Assembly (NCBI GenBank): GCA_021204085.1
Contig: JAJPZY010000045.1
Span: 1-55,529, forward strand
DNA: 55,529 nt
Reading direction: 5' to 3'
From: Clostridiales bacterium
GTDB lineage: Bacteria > Bacillota > Clostridia > Lachnospirales > Lachnospiraceae
The notes under the pieces were generated by a model. It had not been told where the DNA came from and did not search any database. It saw nothing but the letters and a program-made list of their open reading frames with translations. Shown in pieces: positions 15,253 to 24,152 of this stretch. Made by a program: the position numbers and the translations under genes. Numbering within the stretch: the stretch's first letter is position 1; each line of letters starts with the position of its first letter.

Positions 15253-16788
15253 TTGGCTGATACTATGAAAATTTGTGATACTATATATGAAATCTTAACA
15301 AGTGCTGAGGCGCGATTCGGCGCTGGCGATGCGATTCGCTATAAAGTAAGCAAGAATGAGATTGCGGCGAAATCTTATACACAGTTGAAGCAGGACAGCG
15401 ACAGTTTTTCCCGCGTTCTCGAGTCTCTTGGGATGCGCGGAAAACATATCGCTGTGACGGGCGCGACCTCCTATCGGTGGCTTGTGACTTATTTCGGTAC
15501 CGTGGACAGCGGCAGCGTCGCAGTGCCGCTGGATGTATCTCTTCCGCCTGATGAGCTGTGTGAGCTGATCGATCGGGCGGATGCGGAAGTGTTTGTCTAT
15601 GATGAACTTCGCAGCGATGCGGCGGCGATGGCTAAAGAGAAGTGTCCGAAGTTAAAGTACATGATTTCCATGCAGAAAGAGGCCGATGAAGGGGAAATCT
15701 TTTCTTTTGACCGGCTGCTTGAGAAAAACGCAGGCGAATGGGATGATACTCCGGCGCCGGATGATCTGTGCACGATCATGTTCACATCCGGAACCACGGG
15801 AAGGAGCAAGGGCGTTATGCTTACGCACCGCAATCTGGCGAACAATGCCACCTGCCTGGATATGAAGATTAAAGAGCGGACGGTGATCCTTTCAGTCCTG
15901 CCGATTCATCATGCTTACTGCCTGAGCATGGATATTTTAAAAGCTATCTCCCTGGGCAGCATCATCTGCATCAATGATTCTTTGCTGCGGGTGGCGAAAA
16001 ATATCAAGCTGTTTAAGCCGGAGATGATCCTTATGGTTCCGCTGATGATCGAGACCATGGCGAAGAAGCTGGAGGATTCGCCGCAGCTTCCCCCGCAGAT
16101 TGTCAAGGGGATGGTGTTCGGCAAGCAGTTCCACACGATCTGCAGCGGCGGCGCGTACTTAAACCCGGCATACATCGATCTGTTCAATAAATACGGGATT
16201 ACGATTTTACAGGGCTATGGGATGACCGAGTGCGCACCGGTGATCAGCACGACCTTGAGCTGGAATATCAATAAGGAAGCGGTCGGGCAGCTGCTTCCGA
16301 ACTGTGAGGCAAAGATCGTGGAAGGAGAAATCTGGGTGCGCGGCAGCAGCGTCATGCAGGGCTACTATCATATGCCCGAGGAGACGGCGGATGCGCTGGA
16401 GGACGGCTGGCTGAAGACCGGCGATCTGGGCTATGTGGATGAGAACAATTTTCTCTTCCTGACCGGGCGGAAAAAGAACCTGATCATCACCAAAAACGGG
16501 GAGAATGTTTCTCCGGAGGAGCTGGAAAATAAAATCGGCGAGCACCGCCTGGTTCAGGAGATCCTGGTTCAGGAAAAAGACGGTCTGATCGAGGCGGAGA
16601 TTTATCCCGATTACGACTACGCGAAGAAAAAGCGGATCAAAGATATCCCGGCGGCGCTTCAGGAAATTGTCGACGATTACAACAAGGGAACCCCGGCTCA
16701 TAAGAAGGTGTACGGGCTGAAAGTCCGGGAGACGGAGTTCGAAAAGACGACGTCGAGGAAGATCAAAAGGAAGCAGAGCCAGAGTTAA
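15253..16788 (+). CDS. AMP-dependent acyl ligase (acyl-ACP/CoA synthetase)
   Basis: An adenylate-forming enzyme of about 511 aa that would activate a carboxylic acid with ATP and load it onto the neighbouring carrier or CoA. Motifs in order: ATP loop 'MFTSGTTGRSKGVMLTHRN', A5 'QGYGMTECAPVIS', 'GWLKTGDLGYVDENNFLFLT' then GRKKNLIITKNGENVSPEELE (hinge), and a C-terminal SRKIKR with the A10-type Lys. TTG 15253 is preferred because AGAGAGG lies about nine bases upstream; GTG 15223 and ATG 15265 are alternatives. Last gene of the operon before a strong terminator. The acid substrate cannot be read from the sequence. Confidence 0.88.
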   Translation: MADTMKICDTIYEILTSAEARFGAGDAIRYKVSKNEIAAKSYTQLKQDSDSFSRVLESLGMRGKHIAVTGATSYRWLVTYFGTVDSGSVAVPLDVSLPPDELCELIDRADAEVFVYDELRSDAAAMAKEKCPKLKYMISMQKEADEGEIFSFDRLLEKNAGEWDDTPAPDDLCTIMFTSGTTGRSKGVMLTHRNLANNATCLDMKIKERTVILSVLPIHHAYCLSMDILKAISLGSIICINDSLLRVAKNIKLFKPEMILMVPLMIETMAKKLEDSPQLPPQIVKGMVFGKQFHTICSGGAYLNPAYIDLFNKYGITILQGYGMTECAPVISTTLSWNINKEAVGQLLPNCEAKIVEGEIWVRGSSVMQGYYHMPEETADALEDGWLKTGDLGYVDENNFLFLTGRKKNLIITKNGENVSPEELENKIGEHRLVQEILVQEKDGLIEAEIYPDYDYAKKKRIKDIPAALQEIVDDYNKGTPAHKKVYGLKVRETEFEKTTSRKIKRKQSQS

Positions 16789-16845
16789 TCATATAAGGGT
16801 TGCTGCTCAGAAGCTGAAAGAGCTGGAAATAGAATCCTATAAAAG

Positions 16846-16878
16846 AACCGCCATCTGCAAAACGCAGATGGCGGTTTT
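16846..16878. terminator. bidirectional terminator
   Basis: Arms AACCGCCATCTGC (16846-16858) and GCAGATGGCGGTT (16864-16876) make a perfect 13-bp stem with a 5-base loop, T run on the plus side and A run before it. It ends both the acyl operon and the rpsF-ssb-rpsR operon. Confidence 0.9.
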
Positions 16879-16906
16879 CGATTAGATACAATCTGATAAA
16901 ATTACT

Positions 16907-17170
16907 TTACTCCGCGATGTACGGCATAAGTGCCAGATGGCGGGCTCTCTTGATCGCAACGGTAATCGCGCGCTGATGCTTTGCGCAGTTGCCGGTGATT
17001 CTTCTCGGAAGGATTTTGCCTCTCTCGGAGACATATCTCTTTAATTTGTTGACATCTTTGTAGTCAATCACATTGTCCTTGCCGCAGAACACGCAGACTT
17101 TTTTTCTTCTGCGTCCGCCGCCTCTCCGTTTCATCGGAGCATCGCTTCTTCTCTCTTTATCGTAAGCCAT
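16907..17170 (-). CDS. rpsR: ribosomal protein bS18
   Basis: Small-subunit ribosomal protein of 87 aa. The basic N-terminus ([12 protein letters not shown]) leads into [17 protein letters not shown], and the conserved '[20 protein letters not shown]' segment follows. The CxxC plus the later Cys make it the zinc-type (C+) form. Third gene of the rpsF-ssb-rpsR operon. Confidence 0.98.
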   Translation of the reverse strand: MAYDKERRSDAPMKRRGGGRRRKKVCVFCGKDNVIDYKDVNKLKRYVSERGKILPRRITGNCAKHQRAITVAIKRARHLALMPYIAE

Positions 17171-17192
17171 GATTGTTTACCTCCTGATCTGA

Positions 17193-17651
17193 TTAATTCC
17201 AGGGAAGCTCTTCGTCAATCCCGTCCGGAATATTCATAAATCCGTCGCTGACCGCCTGACTCGGTTCCGGCCGGCTGTTTGCCGGTGTGAAACCGCTCAT
17301 GCCGGTATTGGCGGCACTTGCGTTTTTGCTCTCACAGAACTCGTGGTCTTCCACGATGACGTCGGTGGTGTATACCTTCTGTCCGTCACGGTTCGTGTAG
17401 CTTCCGGTCTGAATTCTGCCGGTGATGGCAATCTTCATACCTTTGCGCAGATACTTCTCCGCGAACTCCGCCTGCTGGCGAAACGCCACGCAGCCGATAA
17501 AATCAGCGGTCTGCTGGCCGTCATTGCTGTCCCGGCGTCCCCTGCGGTCTACTGCCAATGTGTATCTGGCAATCGCCATCGACTGATCATTCTGCGAATA
17601 ACGGATCTCGGGATCTCTGGTTAAGCGTCCCATCAATATAACTCTGTTCAT
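17193..17651 (-). CDS. ssb: single-stranded DNA-binding protein
   Basis: OB-fold single-strand DNA-binding protein, 152 aa. It opens with 'MNRVILMGRLTRDPEIRYSQ' and has 'TADFIGCVAFRQQAEFAEKY' and 'GRIQTGSYTNRDGQKVY' in the core. A Pro/Ser/Asn-rich linker separates the core from the acidic tip that recruits repair proteins. Here the tip reads DGIDEELPWN; the common form ends in LPF, so Trp replaces the terminal Phe and one residue follows it. It lies between rpsF and rpsR, the standard order. Confidence 0.97.
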   Translation of the reverse strand: MNRVILMGRLTRDPEIRYSQNDQSMAIARYTLAVDRRGRRDSNDGQQTADFIGCVAFRQQAEFAEKYLRKGMKIAITGRIQTGSYTNRDGQKVYTTDVIVEDHEFCESKNASAANTGMSGFTPANSRPEPSQAVSDGFMNIPDGIDEELPWN

Positions 17652-17671
17652 AAAAACCCTCTTTCCTTCTC

Positions 17672-17962
17672 TTATGCCTCGTCTTTTCTGACGATCAGGA
17701 ATCGAAGTACGTGATCCATGATGCGGACGCGACGCTCGATCTCTGCCGGAGCTTCGCCGGGCGCATCGAACTGGATGAAGTAGTAGAAGCCTTCGGGCAT
17801 TTTCTGGATTTCATAAGCCAGCTTTTTCTTGCCCCAGTCCTCGACTTCTGTCACAGTACCGCCGAACCGCTCGATCAATCCTTTTGCGGCTTCAACAACG
17901 GCTGTTCTGTCGTCATCCTCGATCTTGGCACTCACAATCAATGCTAATTCATACTTGTTCAT
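17672..17962 (-). CDS. rpsF: ribosomal protein bS6
   Basis: Small-subunit protein S6, 96 aa, which pairs with S18 on the 30S platform. It starts at MNKYELALIVSA; GGAGG about ten bases upstream supports ATG 17962, and the longer frame to 18031 is leader. The typical 'WGKKKLAYEIQKMPEGFYYF' and 'RIMDHVLRFLIVRKDEA' segments are present. First gene of rpsF-ssb-rpsR. Confidence 0.97.
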   Translation of the reverse strand: MNKYELALIVSAKIEDDDRTAVVEAAKGLIERFGGTVTEVEDWGKKKLAYEIQKMPEGFYYFIQFDAPGEAPAEIERRVRIMDHVLRFLIVRKDEA

Positions 17963-18039
17963 GCTAATCTTACCTCCTTTTGGTCTAATGGCCCTCTGTT
18001 TTTCGTCCGAGAGCAAGGAACTGTATATCACGAGACCTC

Positions 18040-18068
18040 ATAATAGCATAAATTTATGAATTGAGCAA
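18040..18068 (-). promoter_or_regulatory. promoter of rpsF-ssb-rpsR
   Basis: On the minus strand, TTGCTC (18068-18063), 17 bases, TATTAT (18045-18040), about 75 bases before the rpsF start. Confidence 0.6.
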
Positions 18069-18075
18069 GAAAAAA

Positions 18076-18276
18076 TTACAATTTTTTATCATCCGCTTTT
18101 CGCAGCCCGCGAGTGTTCTTTTCCACCAGAGTCCGCGACACCATCACCATGTGCCCGCAACCCTGACATTTCAGGCGGAAGTCGGCGCCGACCCGGAGAA
18201 TCTCCCATTCGAAACAGCCGCAGGGATGCTTTTTTTTCAGTTTGACGATGTCGCCGACTGTGTATTGGTATGCCAT
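18076..18276 (-). CDS. DUF951 family protein
   Basis: A 66-aa basic protein of the DUF951 family, common in Firmicutes and of unknown function. It has a 'YTVGDIVKLKKKHPCG' opening and a zinc-ribbon-like cysteine set (CGC, then CQGC). It starts three bases after the sirtuin stop, with a GGAGGT ribosome site inside the sirtuin's 3' end, so the two are co-translated. The small SH3-like, cysteine-bearing form suggests nucleic-acid or ribosome contact, but that is only a guess. Confidence 0.9.
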   Translation of the reverse strand: MAYQYTVGDIVKLKKKHPCGCFEWEILRVGADFRLKCQGCGHMVMVSRTLVEKNTRGLRKADDKKL

Positions 18277-18279
18277 CCC

Positions 18280-18999
18280 TTATACCTCCAGCTGCGCAAA
18301 GACTTTGCCGATGGAATCCTGAATCAGCAGATTGGCCCGCCGGTCCATGGGGGTGGCGGATTTGTTTACCAGGACGAGTTTGTTTCCGCGGTAATAGTCG
18401 ATCAGTCCCGCGGCAGGGTAGACGGCGAGGCTCGTCCCGCCGATGATGAGGATATCTGCCTGACTGATGTAGTAAATGGAATCTTCAAGCGTCTGGGAAT
18501 CCAGGCCTTCCTCATAGAGTACTACATCCGGCTTGATTTGTCCGCCGCAGTCGCAGAAGGGGACGCCGTCCATGTCTTTGATCTGGCGGGCGTTGTACAG
18601 TTTGCCGCATTTTCTGCAGTAATTGCGGTGCACGCTGCCGTGAAGTTCCAGAACTGTCCTGCTGCCGGCCGCCTGGTGAAGGCCGTCGATATTCTGTGTG
18701 ATTACAGCTTTCAGCTTTCCGGCTTTTTCAAGTTCCGCCAGCTTTAAGTGGGCAGCGTTCGGCTTCGCGTCAAGTTCCAGCATTTTGTCGCGGTAGAAGC
18801 GGAAAAATTCATCTGTTCTTTCCATATAAAAGGTGTGGCTTAAAATGGTCTCCGGCGGATAATCATATTTTTGATTATACAGGCCGTCCACACTGCGGAA
18901 ATCGGGAATGCCGCTCTCCGTGGAGACGCCGGCGCCGCCGAAAAAAACGATGTTATCGGATTCTTTTACCCATTGCTTTAATTGATCGACAGAATTCAT
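18280..18999 (-). CDS. cobB: Sir2-family NAD-dependent protein deacylase
   Basis: A 239-aa sirtuin that removes acyl groups from lysines using NAD. NAD-binding motifs 'FFGGAGVSTESGIPDFRS' and TQNIDGLHQAAGS, the catalytic His in ELHGSVH, four zinc cysteines (CRKC and CDC region) and 'IIGGTSLAVYPAAGLIDYY' are all visible. ATG 18999 is used, with AAAGGTG about ten bases upstream; the frame extends to 19104 but without a ribosome site. It is the first gene of a unit with DUF951. The symbol follows general usage for bacterial sirtuins. Confidence 0.93.
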   Translation of the reverse strand: MNSVDQLKQWVKESDNIVFFGGAGVSTESGIPDFRSVDGLYNQKYDYPPETILSHTFYMERTDEFFRFYRDKMLELDAKPNAAHLKLAELEKAGKLKAVITQNIDGLHQAAGSRTVLELHGSVHRNYCRKCGKLYNARQIKDMDGVPFCDCGGQIKPDVVLYEEGLDSQTLEDSIYYISQADILIIGGTSLAVYPAAGLIDYYRGNKLVLVNKSATPMDRRANLLIQDSIGKVFAQLEV

Positions 19000-19165
19000 A
19001 AATTTTTCACACCTTTCATATATAATTACCCATATTTTAAATTTGTACTTCCTGTTTTGCGGTTTCCGGGATCGCAAATGCGAATGAGAGCATTCGATTT
19101 TCAATCATTTCTATCCTTTGTATCATAGCATATTTTTGCCGGGAGTCACAGCTTTAAAAAAGAAG

Positions 19166-19194
19166 TTGACTTATTTTTTGTATGTAATTATTAT
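19166..19194 (+). promoter_or_regulatory. promoter of the LtaS-like gene
   Basis: TTGACT (19166-19171), 17 bases, TATTAT (19189-19194). It leaves a ~70-base leader. The divergent sirtuin gene starts at 18999, so 19000-19272 holds both control regions, plus a CGAATG-agag-CATTCG hairpin at 19081-19096. Confidence 0.65.
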
Positions 19195-19272
19195 AGTTTG
19201 CGTGAGTTTTTGTAAAATCAGGAAATAGATAATGTAAAGTGGAATGAAAAAGAGAAAAGAGGTAGCGTAAAG

Positions 19273-21408
19273 ATGCATTTTGAACTGGCAGGAAAAAAGG
19301 TGCGGATACTTGCAGCAGCGGTAACCGCATTTATCATTATTTTTGTGGCAGTCAATTATCGGTTGTATCTGGATCCGGAGCTGGATCTTGCCCATGGCTA
19401 TGCGTTGTTTATTGTGTCGCTGGTCTGCGCGGTTGGTGCCGGTCTGCTGATTGCCGTAAAAGCATGGGTAGATGAGAAATACAAGATGCTTGCCAATACG
19501 GTTTTGTTTTTTGTTATGCCCATCTTCTCTATGCAGATGGTGGAGTGTTTTAACAGTAAGTTTATCTGGAACTTTTCCGTAAAGACCGGATTGGCCAATT
19601 ATATGGTATATCTGGTGTTTTATCTGATTTTTTATCTGATCACGGGAAGATACCATATGACGGGACTGATTGTGAACATCGCGCTTTATGTGTGGTCGCT
19701 GATCAATTATTTTGTCGAGCTGTTTCGCGGAACGCCGTTTATCCCCTTTGATCTTGTGACAATCGGCACCGGTATGGAGGTTGCGGACGGATATACCTAT
19801 GAACTTTCCTGGAATCTTATCCTGGGATCGATTCTCTTTTTCCTGGTTTACCTGTTCAACAAGCGCAGTGTTAATATGAAGCCGCGGAAGCTGAAGTTCA
19901 AGCTGCTTTCAAAGTTCGCGGCAGCGGGTTATCTGGCGGTCGTTCTGCTAACGTTCTTTTTTACGGACTTTTCCACGAATGTGGGTTATAAGCCGGATTT
20001 CTGGAACCAGGCCAGAGGCTATCATAAGACAGGCTCCTTCTTTAATTTCTGCCTGAATACAAAGTATCTGATTGTTCAGAAGCCTTCCGGTTATAACGCG
20101 GAGGAGATTGAGGATACGGTGTATGAGGTCCTTGAGGAGGCCGGTGTGGATCCGGACAGCGACACTTCTACTAATTTGCTTACCGGTGAGAATGATTATA
20201 CTGCTTCCACTGACGGAGAGTACCCGAATATTATCTTTATCATGAATGAATCATGGGCGGATCTGGGGAATCTGGGAGATCTGGAAACCAATGAGGATTA
20301 CATGCCGTTTATTCACAGTCTGACAGAAAATACGATAAAAGGTTATGTGACAGTACCGGTTTTCGGCTCGGGAACCAGCAACAGTGAATATGAGGCGCTG
20401 ACGGGAAATTCCATATCATTTTTGCCGGCCGGCTGTAATGTGTACCAGTCCTATTTAAATAATGAGACGCCGTCTCTGGTATCCACGCTTTCGACTTTAG
20501 GTTATTCTCTGACGGCGTATCACCCTTATTACGGAGCCGGGTGGAACCGGGAAAGTGTTTATCCGTTGCTGGGATTTGATGATTTTATCAGCATTGAGGA
20601 CTTCATTGACGAGGATATTATTGAGACTTATAAGTCGAATTCGAATGTGTTAGAATACCAGCAATTGCTGGAGGAGCGTTATGAAGACGGCGATGAGATG
20701 CTGCTGCGCCGCTTTATCAGTGATTCCTACGATTATTCGATGGTGGAGGATATGTATGAGAGCCGGGATGAAGATGAACCGTTTTTTGTCTTTAATGTGA
20801 CGATGCAAAATCACGGCGGGTACACGGTTTCTTATTCCAATTTCTATCAGAAGATTTATACGACGAACCTGTCGACCTCCTATACAAAAGCCAACCGTTA
20901 TCTTTCTCTGGTGTATGAGACGGATGCTGCCTTTGAGGAACTGTTAGAGTATTACTCGAATGTGGATGAACCGACGATTATCTGCATGTTCGGCGACCAT
21001 CTGCCCTCGATTGAGGACGAGTTTTATGAAGAACTTTTGGGGGTGGACAGCCTTGATAATCTGACGACGGAGCAGGAGCTGAGCCGCTATGAGATTCCGT
21101 TTGTGATCTGGGCAAATTATGATATTGAGGAAGCGGAAGTGGATTCCATCAGTGTTAACTATCTTTCCACCTTGCTTTCTCAGGTGGCGGGGCTTCCTCA
21201 GACACAGTATAATAAGTACCTTTCGGTTCTTTATCAGACGATGCCGGTGATCAGTTCGGTGGGATATGTTGATGCGGAGGGGACGGTTTATGCCTCGGGT
21301 GAAAGTACACCGTATGATGACCTTCTGCTGCAGTACAGTCAGATTGCATATAACTCTCTGCTGGATTCGGAGAATAAGGCAGATTCCGTATTTTATCTGG
21401 GTGAATAA
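19273..21408 (+). CDS. LtaS-type membrane phosphoglycerol transferase (sulfatase family)
   Basis: A 711-aa polytopic membrane protein with five or so hydrophobic segments in the first ~240 residues and an extracellular alkaline-phosphatase/sulfatase domain. Catalytic elements: 'IIFIMNESWADLG' (metal Glu), 'GSGTSNSEYEALTG' with the nucleophilic Thr, 'NVTMQNHGGY' and MFGDHLPS (metal Asp/His). The family builds glycerol-phosphate polymers or decorates glycans with phosphoglycerol. Clostridia often have several paralogues, so whether this makes lipoteichoic acid is open. A terminator follows; it appears to be a single-gene unit. Confidence 0.9.
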   Translation: MHFELAGKKVRILAAAVTAFIIIFVAVNYRLYLDPELDLAHGYALFIVSLVCAVGAGLLIAVKAWVDEKYKMLANTVLFFVMPIFSMQMVECFNSKFIWNFSVKTGLANYMVYLVFYLIFYLITGRYHMTGLIVNIALYVWSLINYFVELFRGTPFIPFDLVTIGTGMEVADGYTYELSWNLILGSILFFLVYLFNKRSVNMKPRKLKFKLLSKFAAAGYLAVVLLTFFFTDFSTNVGYKPDFWNQARGYHKTGSFFNFCLNTKYLIVQKPSGYNAEEIEDTVYEVLEEAGVDPDSDTSTNLLTGENDYTASTDGEYPNIIFIMNESWADLGNLGDLETNEDYMPFIHSLTENTIKGYVTVPVFGSGTSNSEYEALTGNSISFLPAGCNVYQSYLNNETPSLVSTLSTLGYSLTAYHPYYGAGWNRESVYPLLGFDDFISIEDFIDEDIIETYKSNSNVLEYQQLLEERYEDGDEMLLRRFISDSYDYSMVEDMYESRDEDEPFFVFNVTMQNHGGYTVSYSNFYQKIYTTNLSTSYTKANRYLSLVYETDAAFEELLEYYSNVDEPTIICMFGDHLPSIEDEFYEELLGVDSLDNLTTEQELSRYEIPFVIWANYDIEEAEVDSISVNYLSTLLSQVAGLPQTQYNKYLSVLYQTMPVISSVGYVDAEGTVYASGESTPYDDLLLQYSQIAYNSLLDSENKADSVFYLGE

Positions 21409-21453
21409 AGGTATCGCCGGAGTGCAGGACAGAAAAATGAAAAATGTGATTTG

Positions 21454-21487
21454 GAAAGGGTTCTGATTCGGAACCCTTTCTTTTTTT
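21454..21487 (+). terminator. intrinsic terminator of the LtaS-like gene
   Basis: GAAAGGGTTC (21454-21463) and GAACCCTTTC (21471-21480) form a 10-bp stem with a 7-base loop, followed by seven Ts. Confidence 0.88.
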
Positions 21488-21527
21488 GGCCCGAAATTAG
21501 GGTTTGCTAACTAAAGAAAGAAAAACC

Positions 21528-21556
21528 TTTTCAGTTCAGATAAATTATGATATACT
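21528..21556 (+). promoter_or_regulatory. possible promoter of gdpP-rplI-dnaB
   Basis: TTTTCA (21528-21533), 17 bases, TATACT (21551-21556). The -35 is weak. The start at 21593 would give a leader of about 30 bases. Confidence 0.4.
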
Positions 21557-21592
21557 ACACCGTAAGTGATTTTAATCGGGCGGAGAGCAACT

Positions 21593-23629
21593 ATGGGATC
21601 CAATGTCAGGCTGAAAGGAAAGCTGAAAAAATACATTACACTTCCGCTGTGGCTGACGATCTTGTTCGCGGCGCTGGCTGTTGGGATTTGTTTCGCGGAT
21701 CACAGGGCAGGATTGTGGTGCGTGCTGTTTGTTGCGGTATATTTTATTGCTGCATTTGTTTTTTACCGAAGATGCAGATCAGTGGTTTTAAATGAGATGA
21801 TTGATTTCGCGACGCACTACGGAACGGTGCAGCGGCGTCTCCTCGAAGAGTTTGAGGTTCCGTATGTGATTCTTGATCAGAATGCGAAGCTGATGTGGAT
21901 GAACCGTCAGTTTTGTGAGATCAGCGGGAAACCGAAGAATTATCACTCGTCTGTCACGGCTGTTTTCCCACAGATTACAAAGGAAAAGATAAACAAAGAG
22001 AAACAGCTTAGCGTTCAGGTCAGCAGGGAAGGCCGGATTTATCGTGCCAGTATCGGCAGGATTGATTTCGCCGGAATGATTGAGAAGAGTACCGGTTTAG
22101 AGAGCGGTGAGAAGGATCAGTTTCTGACAATCGTGTATCTTTTTGACGAGACGCTGCTCCATCAGTATCAGCAGGAAAAGCTGGATATGCAGATGGTTCC
22201 GGCTCTGGTCTATATCGATAACTATGAAGAAGTCCTGGAGAGTCTTGAGGAGGTTAAGCAGTCTCTTCTGGTCGCCCTGGTAGACCGTAAGGTGAACAAG
22301 TATTTTGCCGGGCAGGGAGGCCTGGTGAAGAAGACGGAAAACGACAAATATTTTATTGTTTTTCCGCATAAATCGCTGGCAGTGATGTCGGAGGATAATT
22401 TCAGCCTTCTGGAGGATGTCAAATCCCTGAAGGTGGGCAATGAGATGTCCGTTACCCTGAGCATGGGCATCGGCGACGTGGGCAGCGATTATGCGAAGAA
22501 CTACGGTTATTCCCGCATGGCGATTGATCTTGCGCTTGGCCGCGGCGGCGATCAGGCGGTGGTAAAGACCAGAGAAAAGACATACTATTATGGCGGAAGC
22601 AGCCGTCAGGTGGATAAGACGACGCGGGTTAAGGCGAGGGTAAAAGCGCTGGCGCTCCGTGAGATCATGATCAGTAAGGACAAGTTCTATGTCATGGGGC
22701 ATCATATTTCAGATATTGATTCCCTGGGCGCGGCAGTCGGTATTTTCTGCGCGGCCAGACAGCTTGGAAAGCGTGCGCAGATTGTTCTTGACACGGTTAA
22801 TACGACATTGCGGCCGTTCCGGGATTGCTTTGTGCCCGAGAAGGGGTATCCCGAAGATATGTTTATTTCCAGTGAGGACGCGCTGGAAGAAGTAACGGCC
22901 CAGACGGCACTGATTGTGGTAGATACCAATCGGCCTTCTTATACAGAGTGCCCGGAGCTTCTTGCAAAAGCCCGGACGATCGTGGTTTTTGATCATCACC
23001 GTCATGGTGAGGAGGTTATAAAGAATACGGATCTGTCTTATATTGAGCCGTATGCATCCTCCGCCTGTGAGATGATCGCAGAAGTGTTACAGTATTTTGA
23101 TGAGGATATTAAGCTCTCTTCTACAGAAGCGGACGCAATCTATGCCGGTATTCTGGTAGATACCAATAATTTTATGTCAAAGACCGGTGTGCGGACTTTT
23201 GAGGCTGCGGCGTATCTGCGGCGGTGCGGAGCGGAGACCACACGTGTGCGTAAGATGCTGCGTAATGATATAAATGCTTATAAGGCCAGGGCGGAAGCCA
23301 TTCGCCACGCGGAAGTTTACCGGGGGGTTTATGCGATCAGCATCTGCCCGGCAGATAATATCGAGAGCCCTACCGTGGCCTGCGCGCAGGCGGCCAATGA
23401 GCTGCTGAATATTACCGGGATCAAGGCGTCGTTTGTTCTGACTGAGTATAAGGGAAAGATTTATATCAGCGCGCGATCCATTGATGAGATCAATGTCCAG
23501 CAGATCATGGAGCGTCTGGGCGGAGGCGGACATTTGAATTCTGCGGGGGCGCAGCTTACCGGCTGTACGCTTCTGGAAGCCAGACGGACGATTGAGAATA
23601 CGCTAAGCGAGATTCTTGATAGAAAGTAA
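21593..23629 (+). CDS. gdpP: cyclic-di-AMP phosphodiesterase GdpP
   Basis: Membrane-bound phosphodiesterase that degrades c-di-AMP; about 678 aa. Order of parts: two N-terminal membrane helices, a degenerate PAS domain (around 'VPYVILDQNAKLMWMN'), a degenerate GGDEF domain, then the DHH/DHHA1 catalytic half with 'VMGHHISDIDSLGAA', VVDTNRP, VVFDHHRHG, 'YAGILVDTNNF' and the terminal GGGGHLNSAGAQL. GGAGAG five bases upstream favours ATG 21593 over an in-frame GTG at 21566. It heads the conserved gdpP-rplI-dnaB operon and would influence c-di-AMP control of cell-wall and potassium homeostasis. Confidence 0.96.
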   Translation: MGSNVRLKGKLKKYITLPLWLTILFAALAVGICFADHRAGLWCVLFVAVYFIAAFVFYRRCRSVVLNEMIDFATHYGTVQRRLLEEFEVPYVILDQNAKLMWMNRQFCEISGKPKNYHSSVTAVFPQITKEKINKEKQLSVQVSREGRIYRASIGRIDFAGMIEKSTGLESGEKDQFLTIVYLFDETLLHQYQQEKLDMQMVPALVYIDNYEEVLESLEEVKQSLLVALVDRKVNKYFAGQGGLVKKTENDKYFIVFPHKSLAVMSEDNFSLLEDVKSLKVGNEMSVTLSMGIGDVGSDYAKNYGYSRMAIDLALGRGGDQAVVKTREKTYYYGGSSRQVDKTTRVKARVKALALREIMISKDKFYVMGHHISDIDSLGAAVGIFCAARQLGKRAQIVLDTVNTTLRPFRDCFVPEKGYPEDMFISSEDALEEVTAQTALIVVDTNRPSYTECPELLAKARTIVVFDHHRHGEEVIKNTDLSYIEPYASSACEMIAEVLQYFDEDIKLSSTEADAIYAGILVDTNNFMSKTGVRTFEAAAYLRRCGAETTRVRKMLRNDINAYKARAEAIRHAEVYRGVYAISICPADNIESPTVACAQAANELLNITGIKASFVLTEYKGKIYISARSIDEINVQQIMERLGGGGHLNSAGAQLTGCTLLEARRTIENTLSEILDRK

Positions 23630-23669
23630 CCGTGATGTGAATCATCATAATATTATTAGGAGGAGAAAG

Positions 23670-24116
23670 ATGAAGGTTATATTACTTCAGGATGTAAAGT
23701 CTCTTGGAAAAAAGGGTGATATTGTTACTGTCAGTGACGGTTATGCAAGGAATGTGATCCTTGCCAAAAAACAGGGTGTGGAGGCGACTCCGAAGAACCT
23801 GAATGATTTGAAACTCAGGAATCAGCATGCTGCGAAGGTAGCCGAGGAGCAGCTGGAGCAGGCCAGGGCGTTGGCAAAGGAGCTGGAAGACAAGTCTGTG
23901 GAAGTGAAGATTCGCGCCGGCGAGGGCGGGCGTACCTTCGGCTCCGTTTCCTCAAAGGAGATTGCGGCGGCGGCGAAGGAACAGTTAAATCTTGAGATCG
24001 ATAAGAAAAAAATGGTGCTGCCGGAGCCCATCAAGGCGCTGGGGACCTATGAGGTTACACTAAAGCTTCACGCAAAAGTGACGGGGACGCTTCGCGTTCG
24101 GGTGACTGAGGCGTAA
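23670..24116 (+). CDS. rplI: ribosomal protein bL9
   Basis: Large-subunit protein L9, 148 aa, its normal length. It begins MKVILLQDVKSLGKKGD with the 'VSDGYARNVILAKKQGVEAT' RNA-binding N-domain, a connecting helix and a C-domain ending in 'LHAKVTGTLRVRVTEA'. A strong AGGAGGAG fixes ATG 23670; a frame extension to 23616 overlaps gdpP and is not used. Confidence 0.98.
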   Translation: MKVILLQDVKSLGKKGDIVTVSDGYARNVILAKKQGVEATPKNLNDLKLRNQHAAKVAEEQLEQARALAKELEDKSVEVKIRAGEGGRTFGSVSSKEIAAAAKEQLNLEIDKKKMVLPEPIKALGTYEVTLKLHAKVTGTLRVRVTEA

Positions 24117-24152
24117 GGCCGTTTGCAAAAGAGAGAAAGATGAGGGCGTACC

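Noticed and set aside
19081-19096. CGAATG-agag-CATTCG hairpin between the sirtuin and LtaS-like genes
   Set aside because: Six-bp arms without a T run; too short to call a terminator or operator alone.
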